DNA of 11,676 nt, taken from NCBI GenBank assembly GCA_028278465.1, contig JANQEF010000082.1, positions 1-11,676 of the forward strand, in the 5' to 3' direction. The notes below the pieces were generated by a model. It did no database searches. It saw only the letters and a program-made list of their open reading frames with translations, and had not been told where the DNA came from. This DNA is from Dehalococcoidia bacterium (GTDB lineage Bacteria; Chloroflexota; Dehalococcoidia; Lucifugimonadales; Lucifugimonadaceae). The position numbers and the translations under genes were made by a program. Of the stretch, positions 1 to 5,621 are shown piece by piece. Every line of letters begins with the position of its first letter. The stretch's first letter is position 1.

Positions 1-965
1 CCATCATCCACCTCACAGCGATCGCAGGCCGGGCCGGCATCAAGCTTGAGCTCTCGGACTTCGACGAGCTGTCACGCACCACGCCGACGGTGCTGAACCT
101 GAAGCCGTCTGGCGAATACCTGATGGAAGACCTGTTCTACGCAGGCGGTGTCCCGGCCGTGCTGAAGCGCATCGAGGACCTGCTGGACGGATCGTGCATA
201 TCGGTGAGTGGCCGGACGCTGGGCGAGGAGATCGCTGATGCCGAGTGCTACAACGACGATGTGGTGCTGCCGCGGGAGCGGACGATGAGCGAAGAGGGCG
301 GGCTTGCGGTGCTGAAAGGGTCGCTGGCGCCGGACGGAGCGGTCATCAAGGTGTCGGCGGCGTCTCCAGGGCTGATGAAGCACCGCGGTCGTGCGGTCGT
401 CTTCGAGGACCCGCTGGACCTGAAGCGTCGCATCGACGACCCGGACCTGGATGTGACGGCCGACGATGTGCTGGTGATGAAGTCGGCTGGCCCTGTCGGC
501 GGGCCAGGCATGCCGGAGGCAGGCTTCCTGCCGCTGCCGAGGAAGCTGCTGCAGGAGGGTGTGCGGGACATGATCCGGATCTCGGACGCCCGCATGTCTG
601 GAACGGCGTTTGGCACGATCGTGCTGCATGTGGCTCCAGAGTCGGCGGTGGGCGGTCCGCTTGGGCTGGTAGAGAGTGGCGACTTGATTGAGATCGATGT
701 GGAGGAGCGGCGGCTGGACCTGCTGGTGGATGAGGCGGAACTGGAGAGGCGTCGTGCAGCGAAGGCGGGGCCGGTTGGCGATTCAGCGTCGTGGCATGGA
801 GCAGGCGGCACCGGTGTGCGGGAGGCGCGAGGGTACAGGCGGCTGTACCTGGACCACGTGATGCAGGCGCCAGAAGGCTGTGACTTCGACTTCCTCGTTG
901 GCAACACGCCCGTCGAGACGCACGTAGAAGCGCCTGAGCACGCCGCAGGCCACCACACGGGGTGA
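1..965 (+). CDS. IlvD/Edd-family sugar-acid dehydratase, C-terminal part
   Basis: The gene enters from the left edge. The first complete codon in frame is at position 3 and the stop is TGA at 963-965. The opening residues IIHLTAIAGRAGI match the region of the IlvD/Edd Fe-S dehydratase family that follows the active-site core, so about the last 320 residues are present. Further on are PLPRKLL and SDARMSGTAFGT, the latter carrying the catalytic serine loop, then HVAPESAVGGPLGLV and a C-terminal YLDHVMQAPEGCDFDFLVG. The SDARMSGT form and the DFDFL tail are typical of pentonate/aldonate dehydratases (L-arabinonate, D-xylonate) rather than dihydroxy-acid dehydratase of branched-chain synthesis, which usually has TDGRFSG. 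The expected reaction is removal of water from a sugar acid to give a 2-keto-3-deoxy acid in the cytoplasm. The cysteine ligands of the Fe-S cluster lie outside the window. The family call is firm; the exact substrate is not. Confidence 0.9.
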   Translation, partial: IIHLTAIAGRAGIKLELSDFDELSRTTPTVLNLKPSGEYLMEDLFYAGGVPAVLKRIEDLLDGSCISVSGRTLGEEIADAECYNDDVVLPRERTMSEEGGLAVLKGSLAPDGAVIKVSAASPGLMKHRGRAVVFEDPLDLKRRIDDPDLDVTADDVLVMKSAGPVGGPGMPEAGFLPLPRKLLQEGVRDMIRISDARMSGTAFGTIVLHVAPESAVGGPLGLVESGDLIEIDVEERRLDLLVDEAELERRRAAKAGPVGDSASWHGAGGTGVREARGYRRLYLDHVMQAPEGCDFDFLVGNTPVETHVEAPEHAAGHHTG

Positions 966-987
966 GGCGGCGAGGCGCCTTTTCTTT
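965..987 (+). terminator. Possible intrinsic terminator after the dehydratase
   Basis: AGGCG (965-969) and CGCCT (976-980) form a short GC-rich stem with a 6-nt loop, followed at once by TTTCTTT. The stem starts inside the stop codon. It is short, so this is a moderate call, but position and T-run fit termination of the plus-strand gene. Confidence 0.45.
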
Positions 988-1011
988 GTCATCTGAGGGG
1001 CGCCAATTGTC

Positions 1012-1032
1012 ATTCCGGACTTGATCCGGAAT
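1012..1032. repeat. Palindromic dispersed repeat (ATTCCGGA...TCCGGAAT)
   Basis: ATTCCGGA (1012-1019) and TCCGGAAT (1025-1032) are a perfect 8-bp inverted repeat around the 5-nt loop CTTGA. I recall this GTCATTCCGGACTTGATCCGGAATC-type module as widespread in bacterial intergenic DNA; that is memory, not a search. It can form a small hairpin on either strand. Confidence 0.7.
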
Positions 1033-1097
1033 CTCGCCTGTGATCCAGGAAGACGGTCAGATCTCTCCCTTCGGTCGAGATGACAAACCCCACCCTT

Positions 1098-1117
1098 CCC
1101 TTCGACTACGCTCAGGG
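1098..1117 (+). repeat. Dispersed repeat module, copy 1
   Basis: CCCTTCGACTACGCTCAGGG is present here. A near-identical direct copy lies at 1286-1305 and an expanded inverted copy at 1210-1237. The CCCT/AGGG ends are complementary, so each copy can close on itself. Confidence 0.75.
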
Positions 1118-1147
1118 CAGGCTAGCTCAGGATGGCGTCACTAACGA

Positions 1148-1178
1148 CCCACCCTCTAACTCGCGCCCGCAAGCGGGC
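1148..1178 (+). repeat. Repeat module CCCACCCTCTAACTC plus hairpin
   Basis: CCCACCCTCTAACTC (1148-1162) recurs exactly, in reverse orientation, at 4375-4389. Just after it, GCCCGC (1165-1170) and GCGGGC (1173-1178) form a tight hairpin. The second copy is likewise followed by a CCC/GGG hairpin of different sequence, so the shared part is a conserved head with a variable stem. Confidence 0.6.
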
Positions 1179-1209
1179 ACCCGAAGCTGGGAGGGAATAC
1201 ACCGTGTTT

Positions 1210-1237
1210 CCTGAGCGAAGCGCAGCGTAGTCGAAGG
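1210..1237 (-). repeat. Dispersed repeat module, copy 2 (inverted, expanded)
   Basis: Read on the minus strand this is CCTTCGACTACGCT followed by GCGCTTCGCTCAGG, that is, the same module as 1098-1117 with about 8-10 extra bases inside. It looks like a slipped or fused copy. With copy 1 it forms an inverted pair enclosing the module at 1148-1178. Confidence 0.65.
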
Positions 1238-1285
1238 ATCTCTGCGTTAGGAGTCAGCCTGACAGTGAGCCCGTGGTGTGAGAGA

Positions 1286-1305
1286 CCCTTCGACTGCGCT
1301 CAGGG
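1286..1305 (+). repeat. Dispersed repeat module, copy 3
   Basis: CCCTTCGACTGCGCTCAGGG differs from copy 1 by one base (A to G in the centre). It ends 13 bp before the stop codon of the minus-strand aldo/keto reductase, so it lies in that gene's 3' untranslated region and might help end its transcript. Confidence 0.75.
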
Positions 1306-1318
1306 AACACCCATTCCC

Positions 1319-2338
1319 CTACTCAGTCGGGGTTGGCGCATCGTCCGGGATCAAGCCTTCGCTTCGCATGTCCAGCCACACCGATGACGGTATGTGCTTC
1401 TCCACCATGCGCACGTTCTGCTCCATCTCGCCAACCGTCTGCGCGCCCGGGATCACCGTCGCCACCGCCGGGTGCGCCAGCACGAACTGCAGCGCCGCCG
1501 CCTTCAAATCCACTGCATGCCGATCGCAGATTGCATTCAGCCTGCGCGCCCTGTCGACAAGGTCCGGCGGTGCAGGCTCGTAGTCAAACGAGACAGGTCC
1601 GTCGAGGTCCCGCGCCAGGATGCCTGAGTTGTACGGCCCGCCGATCGCGATCTTCACGTTTCGCTCCACGCACAGTGGCAGAAACTCGGCGAGGCCCGAG
1701 TGGTCGAGCAGCGTGTAGCGGCCGGCGAGCAGGATGATGTCGAGGTCGAAGCGCCGCACGAAGCGGGCCGGCATCTCCCAGAGGTTCATGCCGCAGCCGA
1801 TCGCCTTCACAGTGCCCTGCTCTCGCATCTCGATCAGCGCCGGGAACGCCTCGTCGATGGCCTGTTGCTCGCCGAACTCCTGCTGGTCGGGGTCGTGGAC
1901 GTAGAGGATGTCGATGTGATCCATGCCGAGCCGTTCGAGGCTCTCTTCGATGGAGCGCTGAACGTCGCTGCGGGTCCACGAGTCGACCGGGATCAGGTCC
2001 GGCAATCGGTCAGGGTTGTCTGTTGAGGGGTCGCCGTCGGGCGCGGGGTCGAGGACGCGGCCGACTTTCGTGGACAGGATGAAGGAGTCACGCGGAATGC
2101 CGGCGAGGCCGTCGCGGAAGCGGGCTTCGCTGCGGCCACTGCCATAGAGGGGCGCGGTGTCGAAGTAGCGGATGCCTAGCTGGTACGCCCGTTTGATGAT
2201 GCGCACCGCTTCGTCGTGAGCCGAGCCGCCGTACAGGCCGTCTGCGAGCACCATGCCGGAGAGCGGCGCTCCGCCGAGCCCGAGCCGCATGATGGGCAGG
2301 TTGTACGGACCGACGGCAACTGTTTCAAATGGGTTCAT
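1319..2338 (-). CDS. Aldo/keto reductase, D-threo-aldose / L-fucose dehydrogenase-like
   Basis: The product is a 339-residue cytoplasmic NAD(P)-dependent oxidoreductase with the (beta/alpha)8 aldo/keto reductase fold. The catalytic tetrad is readable: Asp60 and Tyr65 in YFDTAPLYGSGRSE, Lys91 in LSTKVGR, and His148 in ILYVHDPD. The stretch LGLGGAPLSGM near residues 20-30 and the HDPD motif resemble the D-threo-aldose 1-dehydrogenase/L-fucose dehydrogenase group, which oxidises free aldoses to lactones. VIPGAQTVGEMEQNVRM near residues 295-311 is the usual cofactor-phosphate region. Start: ATG at 2336-2338; no good Shine-Dalgarno is visible, but the N-terminus fits the family. The gene begins 53 bp after the kinase stop and is probably the last gene of that minus-strand unit. 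An aldose dehydrogenase would feed sugar acids to the dehydratase at the left edge. The substrate is inferred only. Confidence 0.88.
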   Translation of the reverse strand: MNPFETVAVGPYNLPIMRLGLGGAPLSGMVLADGLYGGSAHDEAVRIIKRAYQLGIRYFDTAPLYGSGRSEARFRDGLAGIPRDSFILSTKVGRVLDPAPDGDPSTDNPDRLPDLIPVDSWTRSDVQRSIEESLERLGMDHIDILYVHDPDQQEFGEQQAIDEAFPALIEMREQGTVKAIGCGMNLWEMPARFVRRFDLDIILLAGRYTLLDHSGLAEFLPLCVERNVKIAIGGPYNSGILARDLDGPVSFDYEPAPPDLVDRARRLNAICDRHAVDLKAAALQFVLAHPAVATVIPGAQTVGEMEQNVRMVEKHIPSSVWLDMRSEGLIPDDAPTPTE

Positions 2339-2391
2339 GGGAGAGATCTTACGAGTGAGTGCTGGAACGGGAAGCTTCGGACTGGCAAATC

Positions 2392-3273
2392 CTACATGTA
2401 TTCGGCGAGGCCGCTGCGAATTGCCTCAGGCTCGTCCGCTTCGACGCCAAGCAGCGCCTCTTGAAGTGGGAATGTTCGGATATAGGCATTCGCCCTGGCC
2501 AGTTGGTCGTCGATGGCCGGGTACGAAGGGCGCAGCAGGGCGGCGAAATCGTCCCCGAGATTCACAGGAGAGAGAAGTCCGGCGAGATCGATAGCCGGAT
2601 CGCCGGTCGCAAGCGATCCGAAGTCGATGATCCCGGTCACCGGTTGTGTCTTCTCGTCGAAGAGGATGTTGTCCGGCCCGAAGTCGCCATGCCGGAGCGT
2701 GGGTTCGAACTTGAGTTCGATGAGGCTTCGCACTGTGTCTTCAACGTCTCTTTCGAGTCGAGTTCGTCCGCTCGGCGAAAGCAGAGGCGAGAGCTTATGG
2801 CGAACTTGCTCCGAGAAACTCCGCCACTGCTCAGGCGAATCTGCCTGCGGCACGGTAGCGGGCAGCAGATCGACCGGTATTGAGTGCAGCTCCCTGAGAA
2901 ACTGGCCGATCTGAGCAGCGATGCGCTTCTGCGCCGGTTCATCGAGCGATCCGAACAGTTCGACCGTTAACGCATCTCCGGGGATCAGCCCATGACCGAG
3001 GAACGCTGTCTCAAGACCCTGGTCAAGACCGGTCCAGCGTGGCTCAGGAACGGCCACTGAAACATGCTGCGCCACCACGCTCACCGCAGCCGCTTCCGTA
3101 TTCAGGTCCCGCAACGCTCCGGCGTGCTTCGGGAACCTGAAGACCCATCGCTCATCTACAAGCAGCGCCCAACTGTTCTGACCTTCGCCCAGCGGCCGCC
3201 AGTCCCGGACATCAAGCTCAGGAAACCGTGTTCGAATGAGATCGATGCGATGGGCGTCGGCTGGCGAGGTCAC
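2392..3273 (-). CDS. APH-fold small-molecule kinase, coupled to the dehydrogenase gene
   Basis: The 293-residue product belongs to the aminoglycoside phosphotransferase (APH/choline kinase-like) superfamily. Visible elements are a nucleotide-loop-like LGEGQNSW (28-35), the ATP lysine candidate Lys49 in FRFPKH, the catalytic Brenner motif LRHGDFGPDNILF (His195, Asp197, Asn202) and the metal-binding IIDFGS (Asp217) followed by GDPAIDLAGL. All catalytic residues are intact. The start is GTG at 3273-3271, which overlaps the TGA of the upstream dehydrogenase as GTGA; this argues for translational coupling and for that start. APH-fold enzymes phosphorylate antibiotics, but also homoserine, methylthioribose, choline, hydroxylysine and sugars. 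Because it is coupled to a hydroxyacid dehydrogenase, a metabolic substrate such as glycerate or another hydroxy acid is more attractive than an antibiotic. That is inference only; sequence alone does not fix the substrate. Confidence 0.85.
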   Translation of the reverse strand: MTSPADAHRIDLIRTRFPELDVRDWRPLGEGQNSWALLVDERWVFRFPKHAGALRDLNTEAAAVSVVAQHVSVAVPEPRWTGLDQGLETAFLGHGLIPGDALTVELFGSLDEPAQKRIAAQIGQFLRELHSIPVDLLPATVPQADSPEQWRSFSEQVRHKLSPLLSPSGRTRLERDVEDTVRSLIELKFEPTLRHGDFGPDNILFDEKTQPVTGIIDFGSLATGDPAIDLAGLLSPVNLGDDFAALLRPSYPAIDDQLARANAYIRTFPLQEALLGVEADEPEAIRSGLAEYM

Positions 3274-4328
3274 GACACCAGTTTCGCCAGGTGATCGCCG
3301 ACAGCCGAGGTCGTCGAACTGCCTCCAAGGTCAGGCGTCAGCACCTCGCCGATCTTTAAAGTCTCTTCGACGGCGTTCTCGACGTCCTTCGCCGCTGCTT
3401 CCTCGCCGAGGTGACGCAGCATCATGGCGGCGGTGAGGATCTGCGCCATCGGGTTGGCAATGCCCTGCCCCGCGATGTCCGGCGCCGAGCCGTGCGTCGG
3501 CTCGAACATGGAAGGACCGCTGCGGGTCGGATCGAGGTTGGCGGATGACGCCAGTCCCATCGAGCCAGTGATGATGGCGCCGATGTCTGTGAGGATGTCG
3601 CCGAAGAGGTTGCTGGCGACCACCACATCGAACGTCTCCGGGCGGCGGATGAAGTCCATGCAGGCGGCGTCGATCAGCAGTGAGTTCGTGGTGATCTCCG
3701 GGAACTCCTTCGCCACTTCGGCAAAGGTCCTGTCCCACAGCACCATACCGTAGCCCTGGGCGTTCGACTTCGTGATGGATGTGAGATGGTTTTTCTTGTT
3801 TCTCTGACGAGCTAACTCGAACGCAAAACGGATCACTCGCTCGCAGCCCTGACGTGTAAACACAGCCGACTGCACGGCAACCTCTTCGGGCATGTCCCGG
3901 TACTGGAATCCGCCGACGTTGGCGTATTCGCCTTCGGTGTTCTCACGCACCACGACGAGGTCGATGTCAAACGGCTTTTTGTCGGCGAGCGGTGATGTGA
4001 CACCGGGATAGAGGACTGACGGACGAACGCAGGCGAACTGGTCGAAGCGGCGCCGGATCGGCAGCAGGAGGCCGTTGAGAGTGATGTGGTCCTGGATGTC
4101 GGGATGGCCGACAGCACCGAGGAAGATGGCGTCGAAATCGGCGAGCTGGTCAGGGCCATCAGCAGGCATCATCTCGCCGTGCTTGAAGTAGTAGTCGGAG
4201 CTCCACGGGAATTCGGTGAACTCCCACTGGATATCGTGCTTTGGCGCAACGGCCTCGAGCACCTTAAGCGCCTCTTCAACGACATCGACGCCGATTCCGT
4301 CTCCGCGTATCACCGCAATCCTGTGCAT
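3270..4328 (-). CDS. Tartrate / D-malate-type NAD-dependent decarboxylating dehydrogenase
   Basis: The 352-residue product is a member of the isocitrate/isopropylmalate dehydrogenase family. It resembles tartrate dehydrogenase (TtuC) and D-malate dehydrogenase (DmlA) more than leucine-pathway LeuB: WSSDYYFKHGEMMP (42-55) and GAVGHPDIQDHITLNGLLLP (71-90) match my recollection of E. coli DmlA. Substrate residues are Arg92 and Arg102 (RRRFDQFACVRP), Arg128 (VVREN), Lys187 (TKSN), and metal-binding Asp220, Asp244 and Asp248 (LFGDILTD). HGSAPDIAG (279-287) has Asp284 where NADP-using isocitrate dehydrogenase has Lys, so NAD+ is expected. Start: ATG 4326-4328 with GAGGA at 4332-4336; an in-frame extension to 4535 crosses repeat DNA and is not family sequence. 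The stop overlaps the kinase start by 4 nt. The reaction would be oxidation, usually with decarboxylation, of D-malate, tartrate or a similar 2-hydroxy acid. Confidence 0.9.
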   Translation of the reverse strand: MHRIAVIRGDGIGVDVVEEALKVLEAVAPKHDIQWEFTEFPWSSDYYFKHGEMMPADGPDQLADFDAIFLGAVGHPDIQDHITLNGLLLPIRRRFDQFACVRPSVLYPGVTSPLADKKPFDIDLVVVRENTEGEYANVGGFQYRDMPEEVAVQSAVFTRQGCERVIRFAFELARQRNKKNHLTSITKSNAQGYGMVLWDRTFAEVAKEFPEITTNSLLIDAACMDFIRRPETFDVVVASNLFGDILTDIGAIITGSMGLASSANLDPTRSGPSMFEPTHGSAPDIAGQGIANPMAQILTAAMMLRHLGEEAAAKDVENAVEETLKIGEVLTPDLGGSSTTSAVGDHLAKLVS

Positions 4329-4374
4329 GTTTCCTCGTTGTTGGTTTGTGTGGTTTCTCCTCCCGTGAGGGAAG

Positions 4375-4389
4375 GAGTTAGAGGGTGGG
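4375..4389 (-). repeat. Second copy of the CCCACCCTCTAACTC module
   Basis: The reverse complement of these 15 bases is identical to 1148-1162. It is joined on its right side (plus-strand left) to the hairpin at 4357-4377. Two exact 15-mers in the only two repeat-rich gaps of the window point to one mobile or dispersed family. Confidence 0.65.
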
Positions 4390-4398
4390 CTTCCGTCG

Positions 4399-4418
4399 TC
4401 CCGAGCCAGAGCGAGGGA
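4399..4418. repeat. TCCCGAG...GAGGGA dispersed module
   Basis: TCCCGAGCCAGAGCGAGGGA has complementary TCCC/GGGA ends and resembles the intergenic modules in the first gap in length and design (short arms around a CGAG/GCGAG core). There is only one copy in this window. Confidence 0.4.
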
Positions 4419-4560
4419 CCCGGTGTGTGGGGCGGCCCACCTGGAACGCTCGCTGAATCGGCGCTGAGTGGCTGATGTGATCTGGGGGTGAACTCGCCGG
4501 TGTGTCGTACCCTGCCCCACGTCCGGATCCTTCACTGCCGTTCAGGACGACACAACTCCT

Positions 4561-5436
4561 CTACTTCCCTGACCGCTCCTCCACCACCTCAAGCACCGCC
4601 GCTATGTCGTAGTCTGACTTGCCCTGCTCCATCATCTCGGCGTACATGGCGTAAGAGCGCTCCGACAACTCCAGCGCAAGCCCTTCCGACTTCGCATACT
4701 CGACGATGATGCTCATATCCTTGTTCAGGTTGCGGACCGGCGCGCCCGAATTCGGGAAGTCCCGTTCGGCCGTGATCGGAGCGCTGCGGTCCGCCATCGT
4801 CGAGCCGCCCCAGCTCACCCGCAGCAGCTCGGCAGCGGTCGCGATATCGACGCTCGCCGCGTTCGCCAGCGCAAACGCCTCTGCCGCTGCAACGGTGTTG
4901 ACGCCGACCAGCAGCTGGTTGATCAGCTTCATCGCCGTGCCGGCGCCGGACGGCCCCATGTAACGAACATTCGAGCCCATCTTCTCGAACTCGCCGAGCG
5001 CTGTGTTGTAGGCGTCTTCATCACCGCCGACCATGATCGAAAGCGTGCCGCCGGAAGCGCCGCCCGGACCGCCGGAGATCGGCGCGTCCAGGAAGTGAAC
5101 GCCCTTCGCCTTCGCGGCCTCGTAGCAGTCGCGGGACGTCTGCATATCGACTGTCCCGTGGTCGACTACAACCTGGCCTTCGCGGGCGTTTGCGATGATG
5201 CCGTCTTCGCCCAGGAACATGTCTCGTGACGTTGCGACGTCGGGCAGGCAGGCCAGCACGATGTCGACGCTGTTCACGAGCTCTGGCAGCGATTCCGGGC
5301 CTTTTGCGCCCTTCGCCACCATCGCATCGACCTTCGACCTGGTGCGCGTGTAGACGCTGAGGTCGGTCCCTTTGGCGAGCAGGTTGTCTGACATGCCCTG
5401 GCCCATGTTGCCGAGTCCCACGAATCCAACGGACAT
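4561..5436 (-). CDS. Beta-hydroxyacid dehydrogenase (HIBADH / tartronate semialdehyde reductase family)
   Basis: The 291-residue product is a complete cytoplasmic enzyme of the 3-hydroxyisobutyrate dehydrogenase family. The N-terminal Rossmann motif is GFVGLGNMG (4-12). VYTRTRSK follows strand 2, and its arginines at 31 and 33 suggest NADPH use. The substrate motif DAPISGGPGGASGGTLSIMV (117-136) carries Ser121, the catalytic lysine is Lys170 in GTAMKLINQLL with Asn174, and NLNKDM (237-241) holds the conserved Lys239. Family members reduce tartronate semialdehyde to D-glycerate, or act on 3-hydroxyisobutyrate or succinic semialdehyde. Start: ATG 5434-5436 with AGGGAG (5442-5447) five bases upstream. 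The gene sits after the importer terminator and has its own candidate promoter. Its context with a tartrate/malate-type dehydrogenase suits a tartronate semialdehyde reductase role, but this is inferred. Confidence 0.9.
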   Translation of the reverse strand: MSVGFVGLGNMGQGMSDNLLAKGTDLSVYTRTRSKVDAMVAKGAKGPESLPELVNSVDIVLACLPDVATSRDMFLGEDGIIANAREGQVVVDHGTVDMQTSRDCYEAAKAKGVHFLDAPISGGPGGASGGTLSIMVGGDEDAYNTALGEFEKMGSNVRYMGPSGAGTAMKLINQLLVGVNTVAAAEAFALANAASVDIATAAELLRVSWGGSTMADRSAPITAERDFPNSGAPVRNLNKDMSIIVEYAKSEGLALELSERSYAMYAEMMEQGKSDYDIAAVLEVVEERSGK

Positions 5437-5518
5437 ATCTGCTCCCTGCGGTGTGTGCTTTGAGGTCTAGAAGGGCGAACGGAGGGGTTCAGTCGCCAAG
5501 TTTGCGCTGTGACCAATT

Positions 5519-5557
5519 CGCCGGGCGATTATACAGCCGCGACTCGACTGCCCGGCG
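5519..5557 (-). promoter_or_regulatory. TATAAT box flanked by an 8-bp inverted repeat
   Basis: On the minus strand a perfect -10 hexamer TATAAT lies at 5533-5528, about 92 bp upstream of the beta-hydroxyacid dehydrogenase start. No good -35 box is visible. CGCCGGGC (5519-5526) and GCCCGGCG (5550-5557) are perfect inverted arms, one near the expected transcript start and one in the -35 zone, about 31 bp centre to centre. This layout suits an operator for a dimeric regulator. A transcript hairpin is less likely, because one arm would lie upstream of the start site. Confidence 0.45.
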
Positions 5558-5562
5558 CACGC

Positions 5563-5594
5563 GAAAACGCCCTGACGGCAGCCAGGGCGTTTTC
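5563..5594 (-). terminator. Intrinsic terminator of the ABC importer operon
   Basis: GAAAACGCCCTG (5563-5574) and CAGGGCGTTTTC (5583-5594) form a perfect 12-bp stem with an 8-nt loop, 27 bp past the stop of the DppC-type permease. The stem ends in A/T runs on both sides, so it can work in both directions. It separates the importer from the next gene. Confidence 0.85.
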
Positions 5595-5621
5595 ATTGAA
5601 TCGGTCTTGATCCGAGGACCG

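Larger units (their letters stand above)
966..1318. other. Repeat-packed intergenic gap between convergent genes
   Basis: This 353-bp gap separates the plus-strand dehydratase from the minus-strand aldo/keto reductase and shows no convincing gene. It is made largely of short dispersed repeat modules: a palindrome at 1012-1032, an ATCTC/GAGAT inverted pair at 1061-1081, three copies of a CCTTCGACT...CTCAGG module (1098-1117, 1210-1237 inverted, 1286-1305), a CCCACCCTCTAACTC module (1148-1162) shared with the gap at 4329-4560, and a GCCCGC/GCGGGC hairpin (1165-1178). Such modules are common in intergenic DNA of environmental bacterial genomes. No transposase is visible, so they look like non-autonomous or REP-like elements. 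Confidence 0.7.
4329..4560. other. Second repeat-rich gap
   Basis: This 232-bp gap lies between two minus-strand genes. It holds the Shine-Dalgarno of the tartrate/malate-type gene (4332-4336), a hairpin CTCC-TCCC-GTGA-GGGA-A-GGAG (4357-4377), the repeat head GAGTTAGAGGGTGGG (4375-4389, inverse of 1148-1162), a TCCC...GGGA module (4399-4418) and a GGATCC-TTCACTGCC-GTTCAGGACGAC stretch (4525-4550) of the dispersed-repeat type. I see no clear promoter, so the downstream gene may be read from the beta-hydroxyacid dehydrogenase transcript. Confidence 0.55.

Noticed and set aside
248..958. 236-codon minus-strand open frame opposite the dehydratase
   Set aside because: The plus strand carries clear IlvD/Edd family motifs over the same bases; the opposite frame is Ser/Arg/Pro-rich with no motif.
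1098..1305. CRISPR array
   Set aside because: The repeated units are few, differ in orientation and spacing, and there are no cas genes; they are dispersed intergenic modules.
2962..2972. Exact GACCGTTAACG inside the kinase gene, matching the phased-repeat consensus
   Set aside because: It is a single copy inside coding sequence with no tandem neighbours; most likely chance.
2392..3273. Antibiotic-resistance gene
   Set aside because: The APH fold alone does not show this; the overlap with a hydroxyacid dehydrogenase and absence of mobile elements nearby favour a metabolic role.
3270..4328. LeuB (3-isopropylmalate dehydrogenase) of leucine biosynthesis
   Set aside because: The WSSDYYFKHGEMMP and GHPDIQDHITLNGLLL segments fit the tartrate/D-malate group, and no leuC, leuD or leuA is nearby.
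4329..4535. 69-residue N-terminal extension of the tartrate/malate-type dehydrogenase
   Set aside because: It translates repeat-rich intergenic DNA, is not family sequence, and a good ribosome-binding site precedes ATG 4328.
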